Positions 9,366 through 17,419 of a stretch of 64,000 nt of DNA are shown piece after piece (position 1 is the stretch's first letter; each line of letters starts with the position of its first letter). The position numbers and the translations under genes were made by a program. The notes below the pieces were generated by a model. It was not told the DNA's origin, searched no databases, and saw only the letters and a list, made by a program, of their open reading frames with translations. The stretch comes from Prevotella illustrans (GTDB taxonomy: Bacteria; Bacteroidota; Bacteroidia; Bacteroidales; Bacteroidaceae), in assembly GCF_017426725.1 (NCBI RefSeq), contig NZ_JAERMS010000001.1:186001-250000 (forward strand). Direction: 5' to 3'.

Positions 9366-12300
9366 ATGAAAAGTCTTTCGCGCCACGTTTTTTTATTCAT
9401 AGCCCTGTGGTTTTCCGGCTTGATGGAAGCCGGGGGCACGCAACCGTATTTCAACAACATTCAGCCGGAGGGCGCGTCGACCGTCTGCAGTTTTGCCCAC
9501 GACCGACAGGGAATGGTATGGCTGGGCACCGAAAGCGGTCTTTACAGCTACGACGGCTACCGTTGCTACCCCCATTTCGACGGCCACTCGCCCTATCGTT
9601 GCCGCGTACACAGCCTTGTGGCACACAGAAATTTGCTTTACCTGGGTTCCGAGAACGGGCTTTTCGTCTTCGACACCGCCGCCGGCAACTACCGTCCGTC
9701 TCCGCGCCGCTCACCCAAAGACATACGGGCCATGGCCCTCCACGGGCGAAAACTACTGCTCGGCACCTCCGACGGCCTGTACGAATACGATGTTCGACAA
9801 GAAACCTTCCGGTCAGTGGCCCTCCGTGGGCAGGCCGTTTACGCGCTTTTGCCGTCTCCTCACGGCCTTTTGATAGGCTCACTGCAAGGGCTGTATATAT
9901 TAAAAGGTGGCGGAATACGGCGTCTGGCCGTCACCCACGGGCGTCAGCCGCTGGTCAACGCGCTGGCTTTTGACGGTCGCCGTGGTCGCTATTGGATCGG
10001 AACGGAGGGCGCGTTGTATCACACCGACCTCAAGGAAATCGTGCCATTGGCTCCACTTCACGGCAATTCCATCAAGGCCTTGGCCGTCAGGCAAGGGGGT
10101 GACGTATGGATCGGTACCGACGACGGACTCTTTGTCTACGCCCTTGACGGCTCCGTCAGCCGCCTCGTCCATGACGCCCGGTCGGCCTCCAGCTTAGCCA
10201 ACAACATCGTCTGGGCGCTCGACGCCGACAGTCGGGGCAACGTGTGGGTCGGCACCGACAACGGGTTGTCGTTCCACAAGGGCGGTTCGGCGTTCGTCTA
10301 TACGCCTTTGGCCGACGTGACGGGCAGCGGCGACGGTAACAGCCTGCACAACATCTATCGTCAGACCGACGGAACGATGTGGATGGGAGGCACGAATGGA
10401 CTGTTGCGTTTCCGACCGACGTTCGCCGGTTACAGCGACGTGGCGTGGTATCGGCAAAATTCCACCCGTTTTCCGCTGTCCCACAATCGTGTGCGCTCGG
10501 TCTTTCAAGACGCTGACGGCGACATTTGGGTGGCCACCGACCATGGCATCAACTACTACGATCGGCAACGACAACAGTTCCGCAACTTCGTGTTGACCGA
10601 GCCTACGGGTCACTACAACTCCAATTGGGCCTACGATGTGCTGCTCGACGGGCGTGGACGCCTGTGGGTATCGGCCTATATGGGTGGTATCTTTATCATC
10701 GACAAGCGACGATTGCTCCGCTCCGAAGGTGTCGTCAGGGCCGATCATCACCTGGCCGGCGGCCCTCGGGAGTTGCGTGGCATTCATGTGGGACAGCTGG
10801 CGCAAGACCGTCGGGGACGCGTCTGGGCGATGGTTTACGACGAAGGACTCTGCCGCGTCGATCCACAGACGCTGCGCCCGGACAGCATGATCGGTCGGCC
10901 GTCGTTCAGCTACGTCACCACCGACGGGCGGGGCAACGTGTGGGCAGGCTATGACGGCGGCGTGCTGCGCGTCGACGCGGACGGGACAAGCCCTGTGGAC
11001 ATCCGTTTCAACGACGGAATCGGCAAGCGTAGTGTCACCACCATGGCCGACGTAGCGGGACGTATGTATGTTTTCAGCGGATCGGTGTGCCGCGTCATCC
11101 ACGACGGAAAGATAGAACGCCACTTCATCGTGCCCCTGCTATCGGCTGTTACGTCGCTTTACGTGCCCGCCACCCGAAGTCTTTACATCGGCGGAAACGA
11201 TGGTTTTGTCACGCTCTCGGCTCCCGTTCCATCGACCCGCATGCCCTCCGATCGCCTCTTTCTGACGTCGCTGCTCGTCAACGGGCGGGAATACGCGGGC
11301 GGACGGCAGGCAGTTCTCTCCGAAAGTAGCGTCAAGCTACGCAGCCGCGACAATAATCTCAGCTTCCGATTCACCGACCTGCCCTATGCCGGCGGCCTGC
11401 GTTCGCTCTACGTCTATCGGCTCGAAGGCATTGACCGGGCGTGGCATGACCTCGACAACCTGGCCGAAGCTGTTACCTACAACGGACTGCCCCACGGTCG
11501 CTATCGGCTTTTGGTGCGCAATATCGACGCGCCTTCGCAACGCTATGCCTACACGCTCGACATCCGAATCAAGGCTCCATGGTATCTCACACTGTGGGCC
11601 AAGCTGGTCTATCTGCTGCTGGCAATGGGCGCAGGGCTTTGGGTGATGAACTTCTACGCCATGCGAAAAAACCTTCGGCAGGAGCAAACGGCGCGCCGCC
11701 GGCTGCTGGAACAGAGCCACGCCCGGGCCACTTTCTTCGCCCTTCTGTCCGAACGTCTGAAGCAACCGCTGGCCCATATTCTGGCGCCTGTCTATCAACT
11801 GCTGGCCGCCGACCGCGGCGACGAGCTGCTGGAAGACATCCGCAGCAACGCCACCGCCCTCAATCGGATGATTTACGAGTCGCTTGACAGTGACGGCGAG
11901 GCTGCCGAAACGCGGCAGCAGCCCTTCCCGACCCCTGTCGACGTGGTGACCTATCTGCGTCGTGTGGTGGCACGGCGCAAGGCGGAGAAGCAAGCGGGAC
12001 CATTGCGGCTCGACACCGACGTCGCTTCGCTGACCGTCTGTGTCGACATCGTGCGGTGGGATATCGTCGTTCAGACACTCGTCGATTTTGTCGGAAGCCA
12101 CGCCCAACCCACCGGCGAGACCGTCATTACCTTGCGCAGCGACTTGGAAAAGCAAAGGCTGACACTGACGATAGGCAACGGAACGCTCCATATCGGCGAC
12201 ATCGAGCGCAACCAGCTCTTCATGCTCTATGCCGCGTCGGCCGACAACGAGCCACCCGCCTACACGGGACTGTTCGTCATCAGGCAATACGTAGAGACGA

Positions 12301-12734
12301 GTAAGGGCAGTCTCACCTTGGATCAGGGCGGTTCGGGGAGCTGGCATTTCCGTGTCGTGCTGCCCATCGACAACCATCGGACGGCGTCGCTTCCCGACAG
12401 GCAGCCCGTCGCCGACAAGCTCTTCGCCCAGGCCACGGCCGTCATCGAGACCCATATTGCCGACGCCGATTTCAACGTGACAGGCCTTCAGGCCGCCTTG
12501 GGCGTGGGCGACAAGTTCCTCTATCGCAAGATCAAGCAGCAGTCGGGCATGTCGCCCGTCGAATACATCCGCAACATCCGCATGCGCAAGGCGTCATTGC
12601 TGTTGCGTGAAGGCAAGTACAGCATATCGGAAGTGATGTTCATGGTGGGTTTCAGCAATCCGGGCTACTTCTCCAAATGCTTCCAACGGGCCTACGGCAT
12701 GACGCCCACGGAATACCTGAAACGGCAAGGTTGA
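9366..12734 (+). CDS. HTCS-like membrane regulator with degenerate kinase and AraC DNA-binding domain, no receiver
   Basis: From ATG 9366 it encodes 1122 residues: a signal peptide, a long periplasmic sensor of two-component propeller repeats (GMVWLGTESGLYSYDG, GDVWIGTDDGLFVY, GNVWVGTDNGLSFH and more), a Y_Y_Y domain (YRLEGIDRAWHDLDNLAEAVTYNGLPHGRYRLLVR), one membrane segment at about residues 741-762, a kinase-like region, and a C-terminal AraC helix-turn-helix (about 1017-1122). In hybrid two-component systems the H-box reads SHEFRTPL; here it is SERLKQPL, with Glu where the phospho-accepting His belongs. ATP-binding N and G boxes are not recognisable, and the receiver domain is absent. It is divergent from the galactan SusC and presumably activates it on binding galacto-oligosaccharides, by a route that does not use phosphotransfer. 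The upstream ATG at 9231 lacks support. Confidence 0.9.
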   Translation: MKSLSRHVFLFIALWFSGLMEAGGTQPYFNNIQPEGASTVCSFAHDRQGMVWLGTESGLYSYDGYRCYPHFDGHSPYRCRVHSLVAHRNLLYLGSENGLFVFDTAAGNYRPSPRRSPKDIRAMALHGRKLLLGTSDGLYEYDVRQETFRSVALRGQAVYALLPSPHGLLIGSLQGLYILKGGGIRRLAVTHGRQPLVNALAFDGRRGRYWIGTEGALYHTDLKEIVPLAPLHGNSIKALAVRQGGDVWIGTDDGLFVYALDGSVSRLVHDARSASSLANNIVWALDADSRGNVWVGTDNGLSFHKGGSAFVYTPLADVTGSGDGNSLHNIYRQTDGTMWMGGTNGLLRFRPTFAGYSDVAWYRQNSTRFPLSHNRVRSVFQDADGDIWVATDHGINYYDRQRQQFRNFVLTEPTGHYNSNWAYDVLLDGRGRLWVSAYMGGIFIIDKRRLLRSEGVVRADHHLAGGPRELRGIHVGQLAQDRRGRVWAMVYDEGLCRVDPQTLRPDSMIGRPSFSYVTTDGRGNVWAGYDGGVLRVDADGTSPVDIRFNDGIGKRSVTTMADVAGRMYVFSGSVCRVIHDGKIERHFIVPLLSAVTSLYVPATRSLYIGGNDGFVTLSAPVPSTRMPSDRLFLTSLLVNGREYAGGRQAVLSESSVKLRSRDNNLSFRFTDLPYAGGLRSLYVYRLEGIDRAWHDLDNLAEAVTYNGLPHGRYRLLVRNIDAPSQRYAYTLDIRIKAPWYLTLWAKLVYLLLAMGAGLWVMNFYAMRKNLRQEQTARRRLLEQSHARATFFALLSERLKQPLAHILAPVYQLLAADRGDELLEDIRSNATALNRMIYESLDSDGEAAETRQQPFPTPVDVVTYLRRVVARRKAEKQAGPLRLDTDVASLTVCVDIVRWDIVVQTLVDFVGSHAQPTGETVITLRSDLEKQRLTLTIGNGTLHIGDIERNQLFMLYAASADNEPPAYTGLFVIRQYVETSKGSLTLDQGGSGSWHFRVVLPIDNHRTASLPDRQPVADKLFAQATAVIETHIADADFNVTGLQAALGVGDKFLYRKIKQQSGMSPVEYIRNIRMRKASLLLREGKYSISEVMFMVGFSNPGYFSKCFQRAYGMTPTEYLKRQG

Positions 12735-12788
12735 GACGCGATCACCTTTCAAAAGCGCCCTTTTACGACGTACTTCAACTTTTTTTAT

Positions 12789-12796
12789 TATCTTTG
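12789..12796 (+). promoter_or_regulatory. -7 element TATCTTTG before the BtuB-like receptor
   Basis: TATCTTTG on the plus strand is followed within five bases by a perfect stem-loop and a T tract. The predicted transcription start would fall at the very beginning of the hairpin. No other promoter-like element was seen between the hairpin and the ATG at 12844. Confidence 0.5.
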
Positions 12797-12800
12797 CACT

Positions 12801-12830
12801 CGCCTTGCGCAGGAAGCAAGGCGTTTTTTT
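12801..12830 (+). terminator. Stem-loop plus T tract in the leader of the BtuB-like gene
   Basis: CGCCTTGC pairs perfectly with GCAAGGCG across a seven-base loop, followed by seven T. It has the form of a factor-independent terminator. It may end the transcript of the preceding regulator gene, act as an attenuator of the following receptor gene, or protect the 5' end of its mRNA. Confidence 0.7.
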
Positions 12831-12843
12831 ATTATTTTATTTT

Positions 12844-14928
12844 ATGTACAAAACGATTTTCAACAAGCGCGGTAGCTTGCGGTTCAAGCAGTTCTCGAAC
12901 CACGGCTACGCTCTCTTCTCATGCTTAGGCAGAGAGGTTCTCGTCGGCACGTTGAGCGTTGCTACGTTGACCTACGCGAAGGCCGACGGCATCAGCAACG
13001 ACATGGCCAAGGTGACCTCTGACTCTGTTTACAGCTGGCAGAAGACGCTCGACGAGGTGCAGGTCACCGGTTCAAGGGCGCCGCTGACCCTTAGTCAGCA
13101 AGCGAGAATGGTAACTGTACTGAGCCGCGAGGACATTCAAGCGGCACCGGTGCAAAGTGTTAACGATCTGTTGAAGTACGCCGTAGGCGTCGATGTCAGA
13201 CAACGAGGGGCCATCGGTGCCCAAACCGACATCAGCGTGCGCGGTGGCAACCACGAACAGATCACGGTTTTGCTTAACGGCATCAACATCTGCGACCCGC
13301 AGACGGGCCACAATGTGGCTGATTTCCCTGTCGATATCAGTGAGATTGAGCGCATCGAAGTGTTGGAAGGGCCGGCCGCACGGGTCTACGGAACGTCGTC
13401 GTTGCTGGGTGCTATCAACATTGTGACGAAGACGCCACGGCAATCGGGGCTCTCGGTCCATGCCGAAGGGGGCAGCTTTGGCTATCTCAGCGTAGGCGGA
13501 AGGGCCAATATGGCACGAGGAAAGTGGAACAACCAGCTATCGGCAGGGTATGCCCGCAGCGATGGTTACACCCGCAATAAGCAAGGAAAGCTCAACACCG
13601 ACTATGAAAGAACGCGAGCTTTCTACCAAGGCAATTACACCGATGACGACCTGATCGTCAGCTGGCACGCCGGCATGAGCCTGAAGGATTTCGGTTCGAG
13701 CACGTTTTACAGTCCGAAATTCGACAATCAGTTTGAACATACTTTCAAGAGTTTCACCGCCCTGCAGGCCGAAACGCGCCACGGACGGGTTCGCTTCCGC
13801 CCTGCTGTTTACTGGAACCACCAGTACGACCGCTTTGAGTTGCTGCGTGGCGACGACGCCCGGACGGGCAAAATCCCATTCAATTATCACCGCACCGACG
13901 TGATGGGTGTCAACCTCAACGCCTATGTGGACTGGTCATTGGGCCGCACGGCCGTGGCCGCCGAGCTGCGCAACGAAGACCTTGTCAGCACGAATCTGGG
14001 CGAACCGCTGCACCAGCCGCGCCCGATACATGGCACCGGCCGCCTATACAAGAAGGGATTGAACCGCACCGGCACGCAGTTTATTCTGGAACACAACGTG
14101 CTGCTCGACCGTCTGACGCTTTCGGGCGGCATCGTGGCGGCGAAAAATAGCTGGGGCGAACGGCCTATGCACGTCTATCCGAGCCTCGACGCCAGTCTGC
14201 GCGTGGCCGACGGACTGAAGGTTTACGCCAGTTACAACACGTCGCTGCGCATGCCTTCGGTGACGGAATTGTATTACAGCAAGGGCGGTCATTTGGCCGA
14301 TCCCAACCTGAAGCCCGAAGAACTGGCCGCGCTGGAGGCCGGTGTGCGCTACGCTTCCAATGCCGTGACGGCGTCGGCGTCGGTCTTCCACAACCACCAC
14401 ACGAACCTTATCGACTGGATCAGTGACGGAACGAAGGACGAAACGGGCACGTTGGTGTGGAAATCGGTCAACTTCGGCAAGATCAACGCTGTGGGCCTGG
14501 AAGCACAGATGAAGCTCGATACATGGCAACTGCTGCGTGGCCAGCGACTGTTGCGCGAGTTGAGCCTCAGCTATTGCTATATCCAACAGCACCACGACGA
14601 GCCTTCCGACATCCAAAGTCTTTACGCCTTGGAGTATCTGAAGAACAAATTCGTAGCCAACGCGCGGCTGCAACTGTGGCGACAGCTCGAACTGAGCCTG
14701 CATTATCGGCTGCAACACCGCACCGGAAGCTATAAAGACCTCGCCGGCGAAAGCCATCGCTACGGCACCTACGGCCTGCTCGACGGCAAACTGCAGTGGA
14801 CGACGCCCGCTTGGAACGTGTATTTGGAAGGCAACAACCTTACCTGTCGTAAGTTTGTCGACATAGGAAACGTGCCCCAGCCCGGCCTTTGGATCGTGGC
14901 GGGAGCAGCCATTCAGATGAATCTATAG
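12844..14928 (+). CDS. TonB-dependent receptor, BtuB-like
   Basis: From ATG 12844 it encodes 694 residues. The N-terminus is a long signal-type extension (KRGSLRFKQFSNHGYALFS then a hydrophobic stretch VGTLSVATLTYAKA). It continues with a TonB box and plug (LDEVQVTGSRAPLTLSQQ, DVRQRGAIGAQTDISVRGG, ERIEVLEGPAARVYGTSSLLGAINIVTK) and a barrel ending in WIVAGAAIQMNL. The plug and length fit the cobalamin/siderophore receptor branch rather than SusC. B12 is the favoured ligand by family resemblance, but no cobalamin riboswitch is visible, so heme or iron chelates remain possible. The ATG at 12805 lies inside the leader hairpin and is unlikely to be the start. Confidence 0.85.
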   Translation: MYKTIFNKRGSLRFKQFSNHGYALFSCLGREVLVGTLSVATLTYAKADGISNDMAKVTSDSVYSWQKTLDEVQVTGSRAPLTLSQQARMVTVLSREDIQAAPVQSVNDLLKYAVGVDVRQRGAIGAQTDISVRGGNHEQITVLLNGINICDPQTGHNVADFPVDISEIERIEVLEGPAARVYGTSSLLGAINIVTKTPRQSGLSVHAEGGSFGYLSVGGRANMARGKWNNQLSAGYARSDGYTRNKQGKLNTDYERTRAFYQGNYTDDDLIVSWHAGMSLKDFGSSTFYSPKFDNQFEHTFKSFTALQAETRHGRVRFRPAVYWNHQYDRFELLRGDDARTGKIPFNYHRTDVMGVNLNAYVDWSLGRTAVAAELRNEDLVSTNLGEPLHQPRPIHGTGRLYKKGLNRTGTQFILEHNVLLDRLTLSGGIVAAKNSWGERPMHVYPSLDASLRVADGLKVYASYNTSLRMPSVTELYYSKGGHLADPNLKPEELAALEAGVRYASNAVTASASVFHNHHTNLIDWISDGTKDETGTLVWKSVNFGKINAVGLEAQMKLDTWQLLRGQRLLRELSLSYCYIQQHHDEPSDIQSLYALEYLKNKFVANARLQLWRQLELSLHYRLQHRTGSYKDLAGESHRYGTYGLLDGKLQWTTPAWNVYLEGNNLTCRKFVDIGNVPQPGLWIVAGAAIQMNL

Positions 14929-14930
14929 AG

Positions 14931-15045
14931 GTTGTGAGGGTGGTGGGGTGGTGGGATGAATAGTTAGCATGGTCTCAGAAATCGATTCCGTTCGTTCAGA
15001 TAGTCAGACTAAACATTCATCCTTACACCCCAACACCCTCACAAC
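14931..15045. repeat. Imperfect inverted repeat downstream of the BtuB-like gene
   Basis: Arms 14931-14961 and 15015-15045 match at 27 of 31 positions in inverted orientation (core words GTTGTGAGGGTG and GGATGAAT), with a 53-base loop. It begins three bases after the stop codon and could act as a transcript end. Related GGGATGAAT words recur after the SpmAB-like gene near 17280. Confidence 0.7.
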
Positions 15046-15098
15046 TCTTCCCGATTTATAAGACTGCAAATCCCTGAATTATCTTTACATATACCCTC

Positions 15099-15430
15099 AA
15101 AAAAGTGGCATTATTTTGAAAAAGAAAAGAGATGGGCGAAAATAAGCGATTGTAGAGCAAATTTATAAAACACTGATTATCAATACATTGTACTTTTAAG
15201 GGTGTTTTCCCTTCGCTTTTTTACCCTTAATCGTTATGCTTTCAGGCCGTCATCGCGGCCCTTTCATCAGCTAAAAGCTATGCTTTGGCCGTGTAATCGC
15301 TATGCTTTGAGCCGATAAAAGTATCACTTTGGGCATAAAAGGGTGTCGAAATTGGCAAAACGAAGGCCTTTTTCGGCGTGCCGCCACTTAGATGACGTGT
15401 TGCGGAAGTGTTAAAATCTGGTAGTTTTTT
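15099..15430 (+). repeat. Dispersed ~332-bp non-coding repeat, copy 1
   Basis: This is a full copy of a sequence found again at 23637-23967 (same strand) and at 39091-39422 (opposite strand). The left edge reads AAAAAAGTGGCATTATTTT and the right edge AAAATCTGGTAGTTTTTT, a degenerate inverted counterpart. Internally it shares GCGATTGTAGAGCAA, TTTATAAAACA, a run of GCTATGCTTT words and GATGACGTGT. Conservation continues a little outside these edges (CTGAATTATCTTTACAT on the left, GACAAAAATCAC on the right). ORFs in the three copies lie in different frames, so it does not look coding. Confidence 0.85.
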
Positions 15431-15998
15431 CTGACAAAAATCACGGAAGCGCTGAATCAATTTGTCCCCACAAATTATCCAGTGAGCCGAAACTTTTTCA
15501 TACTTTGAGTAATTTTAATAAGAAAGTGTTAGTATTGAAAAACCTAAACTCTTTAAAATCAACCTTCCCCAATGCTCAATCTCCACACAAAATATAATAT
15601 CAAGCAGCCAATTTAACACACCAAAAGCAACAGCTAATATTACAAAAATCTTTATGGTCTTCATTTGGTTATTATAAAAGTTTAATGTTGCTAATATAAT
15701 ATGTTATTTTAAATTTATAAGAATTTTACCATAAATAATGATAATTATTAACTTAAATATTACAATTAACAACGTTGCGAAAGATTATTTCAAGTTAAAA
15801 GCTTGAAAAACGTTTTTCATCCAAAGGTTATCCTTTAGATAAGAGTAATTAGATTTATCTATTCTAAAAGTTTTTTACTTAACCTTTAGGCTCAAAGCAA
15901 ATCATCAAGACCTACCTTCCACCACCCCTCCACCCTCACAACTCCCCCCTATTTAACTTCTTTAACTCATTAACACCCTAAACTTGCGCCATTTAGCT
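15431..15998. other. A+T-rich intergenic spacer without recognisable gene
   Basis: No convincing ORF was found. The first 50 bases still share TTGTCC-CACAAATTATC with the region behind repeat copy 2. The remainder is A+T-rich, with a small palindrome AAAGGTTATCCTTT near 15823 and a C+T-rich stretch (15917-15947) resembling the arms of the inverted repeat at 14931. Confidence 0.6.
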
Positions 15999-16006
15999 TA
16001 ACTTTG
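15999..16006 (+). promoter_or_regulatory. -7 element TAACTTTG immediately before the SpmAB-like gene
   Basis: TAACTTTG ends nine bases before the ATG at 16016. If used, the transcript would start only a few bases before the start codon, giving a nearly leaderless mRNA. Confidence 0.5.
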
Positions 16007-16015
16007 CGTCTGATT

Positions 16016-17242
16016 ATGGTGTTAAACTACATTTGGATTGCGTTTTTTATCATCGCTTTTATCTTTGCGGTCATCGGACTGTTGATGGGCGACACGACCG
16101 TCTTTCAGAAGATTGTCGATTCCACTTTCGATTCTTCGAAGACGGCATTCGAGACTTCCCTGGGCCTGACAGGCGTACTGGCACTGTGGCTCGGTATCAT
16201 GAAAATCGGCGAAAAGGCCGGAGCCGTCAACGCGTTGGCCCGCATGCTCAGCCCGGTGTTCACCAAACTCTTCCCCGACATTCCCAAAAACCACCCCGCC
16301 ATGGGTTCCATGTTCATGAATATAGCGTCGAACATACTGGGACTCGACAACGCCGCCACGCCGACGGGACTGAAAGCGATGGCCCAGTTGCAGGAACTCA
16401 ACCCGAAAAAGGACACCGCCACCAACCCCATGATCATGTTTTTGGTGCTCAACACCAGCGGACTGACCATCATTCCGACCACCATTCTGGCTTTCCGTGC
16501 GTCGTATGGCGCGGCCATGCCCACCGATGTATTCATCCCCATCTTGCTTTCCACCACCATTGCCACGCTGGCCGGCATCGTGCTGACGCTGCTGTGGCAG
16601 AAGACGAGCCTGCTCCAACCGGCCCTCTTGGCCACTTTGGGCGGTATCGTGGCTTTCGTGGGACTGCTCATCTGGGGCTTCGGACGGATGGACAAAGACA
16701 CGATGGGCACGGTGACGAGCGTCGCGAGCAACCTAATTCTGTTGGGCGTAATCGTCGCTTTCATCTTAGCGGGACTGTGGAAGCGCGTCAACGTATACGA
16801 CGCTTTCATCGAAGGAGCCAAGGAAGGCTTCACGACTGCCGTACGCATCATCCCCTATCTCGTGGCCATCCTCGTGGCGGTGGGCGTCTTCCGGGCGTCG
16901 GGCGCGATGGATATGCTCATCGGCGACATTCGCCGGGGCGTGGAACTGCTGGGGCTGAACGGCGATTTCGTGGGCGGTCTGCCCACGGCTTTCATGAAAC
17001 CGCTGAGCGGTAGCGGCGCCAGAGGCATGATGCTCGAAGCCATGAAGACCTACGGCGCCGACAGTTTTGTGGGCCGTCTGAGCTGCATTCTGCAAGGCTC
17101 GACCGACACCACCTTCTATATCCTGGCCGTATATTTCGGCAGCGTCAGTATTAAATACACGCGCCACGCCGTGGCCTGCGGACTGCTGGCCGACCTCATC
17201 GGTACGATTAGCGCCATCACGATATGCTACATCTTCTTCTAA
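16016..17242 (+). CDS. SpmA/SpmB-type nucleoside-recognition (Gate) membrane protein
   Basis: From ATG 16016 it encodes 408 residues with many hydrophobic segments. It carries two Gate (nucleoside-recognition) halves: an N-terminal SpmA-like half (ALWLGIMKIGEKAGAVNALAR, NHPAMGSMFMNIASNILGL, ATPTGLKAMAQLQ, LVLNTSGLTIIPTT) and a C-terminal SpmB-like half (GAKEGFTTAVRIIPYLVAI, LPTAFMKPLSGSGARGMM, LQGSTDTTFYILAVYFG). In spore formers these are two proteins tied to spore maturation; in Bacteroidetes the fused form is common and its substrate is unknown. A TTG 12 bases upstream overlaps the promoter and is not a plausible start. No clear functional link to its neighbours is visible. Confidence 0.85.
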   Translation: MVLNYIWIAFFIIAFIFAVIGLLMGDTTVFQKIVDSTFDSSKTAFETSLGLTGVLALWLGIMKIGEKAGAVNALARMLSPVFTKLFPDIPKNHPAMGSMFMNIASNILGLDNAATPTGLKAMAQLQELNPKKDTATNPMIMFLVLNTSGLTIIPTTILAFRASYGAAMPTDVFIPILLSTTIATLAGIVLTLLWQKTSLLQPALLATLGGIVAFVGLLIWGFGRMDKDTMGTVTSVASNLILLGVIVAFILAGLWKRVNVYDAFIEGAKEGFTTAVRIIPYLVAILVAVGVFRASGAMDMLIGDIRRGVELLGLNGDFVGGLPTAFMKPLSGSGARGMMLEAMKTYGADSFVGRLSCILQGSTDTTFYILAVYFGSVSIKYTRHAVACGLLADLIGTISAITICYIFF

Positions 17243-17255
17243 ATACAGGTATTGA

Positions 17256-17418
17256 TGGGGTGTCAGGGTGTTGTGTTGTCGGGATGAATGATTAGCCTTG
17301 CTATGTGATTCTTCACACTTCACTTAAAATCAGTTTGATTCTTCACCCTTCGTTCTTCACGATTCACTTAAAATCAGTTTGATTCTTCACGCTGCGTTCT
17401 TCACACTTCACTTAAAAC
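17256..17418. repeat. Short tandem repeats between SpmAB-like and flippase genes
   Basis: After a stretch related to the 14931 repeat (GGGATGAATGATTAGC), two diverged units containing CACTTAAAATCAGTTTGATTC occur in tandem, followed by a partial third ending at the flippase start. The sequence is low in complexity and has no coding potential. Confidence 0.7.
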
Positions 17419-17419
17419 T

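Noticed and set aside
15278..15460. 60-codon minus-strand ORF within repeat copy 1
   Set aside because: The matching parts of copies 2 and 3 are in other frames or interrupted, so coding is not conserved.
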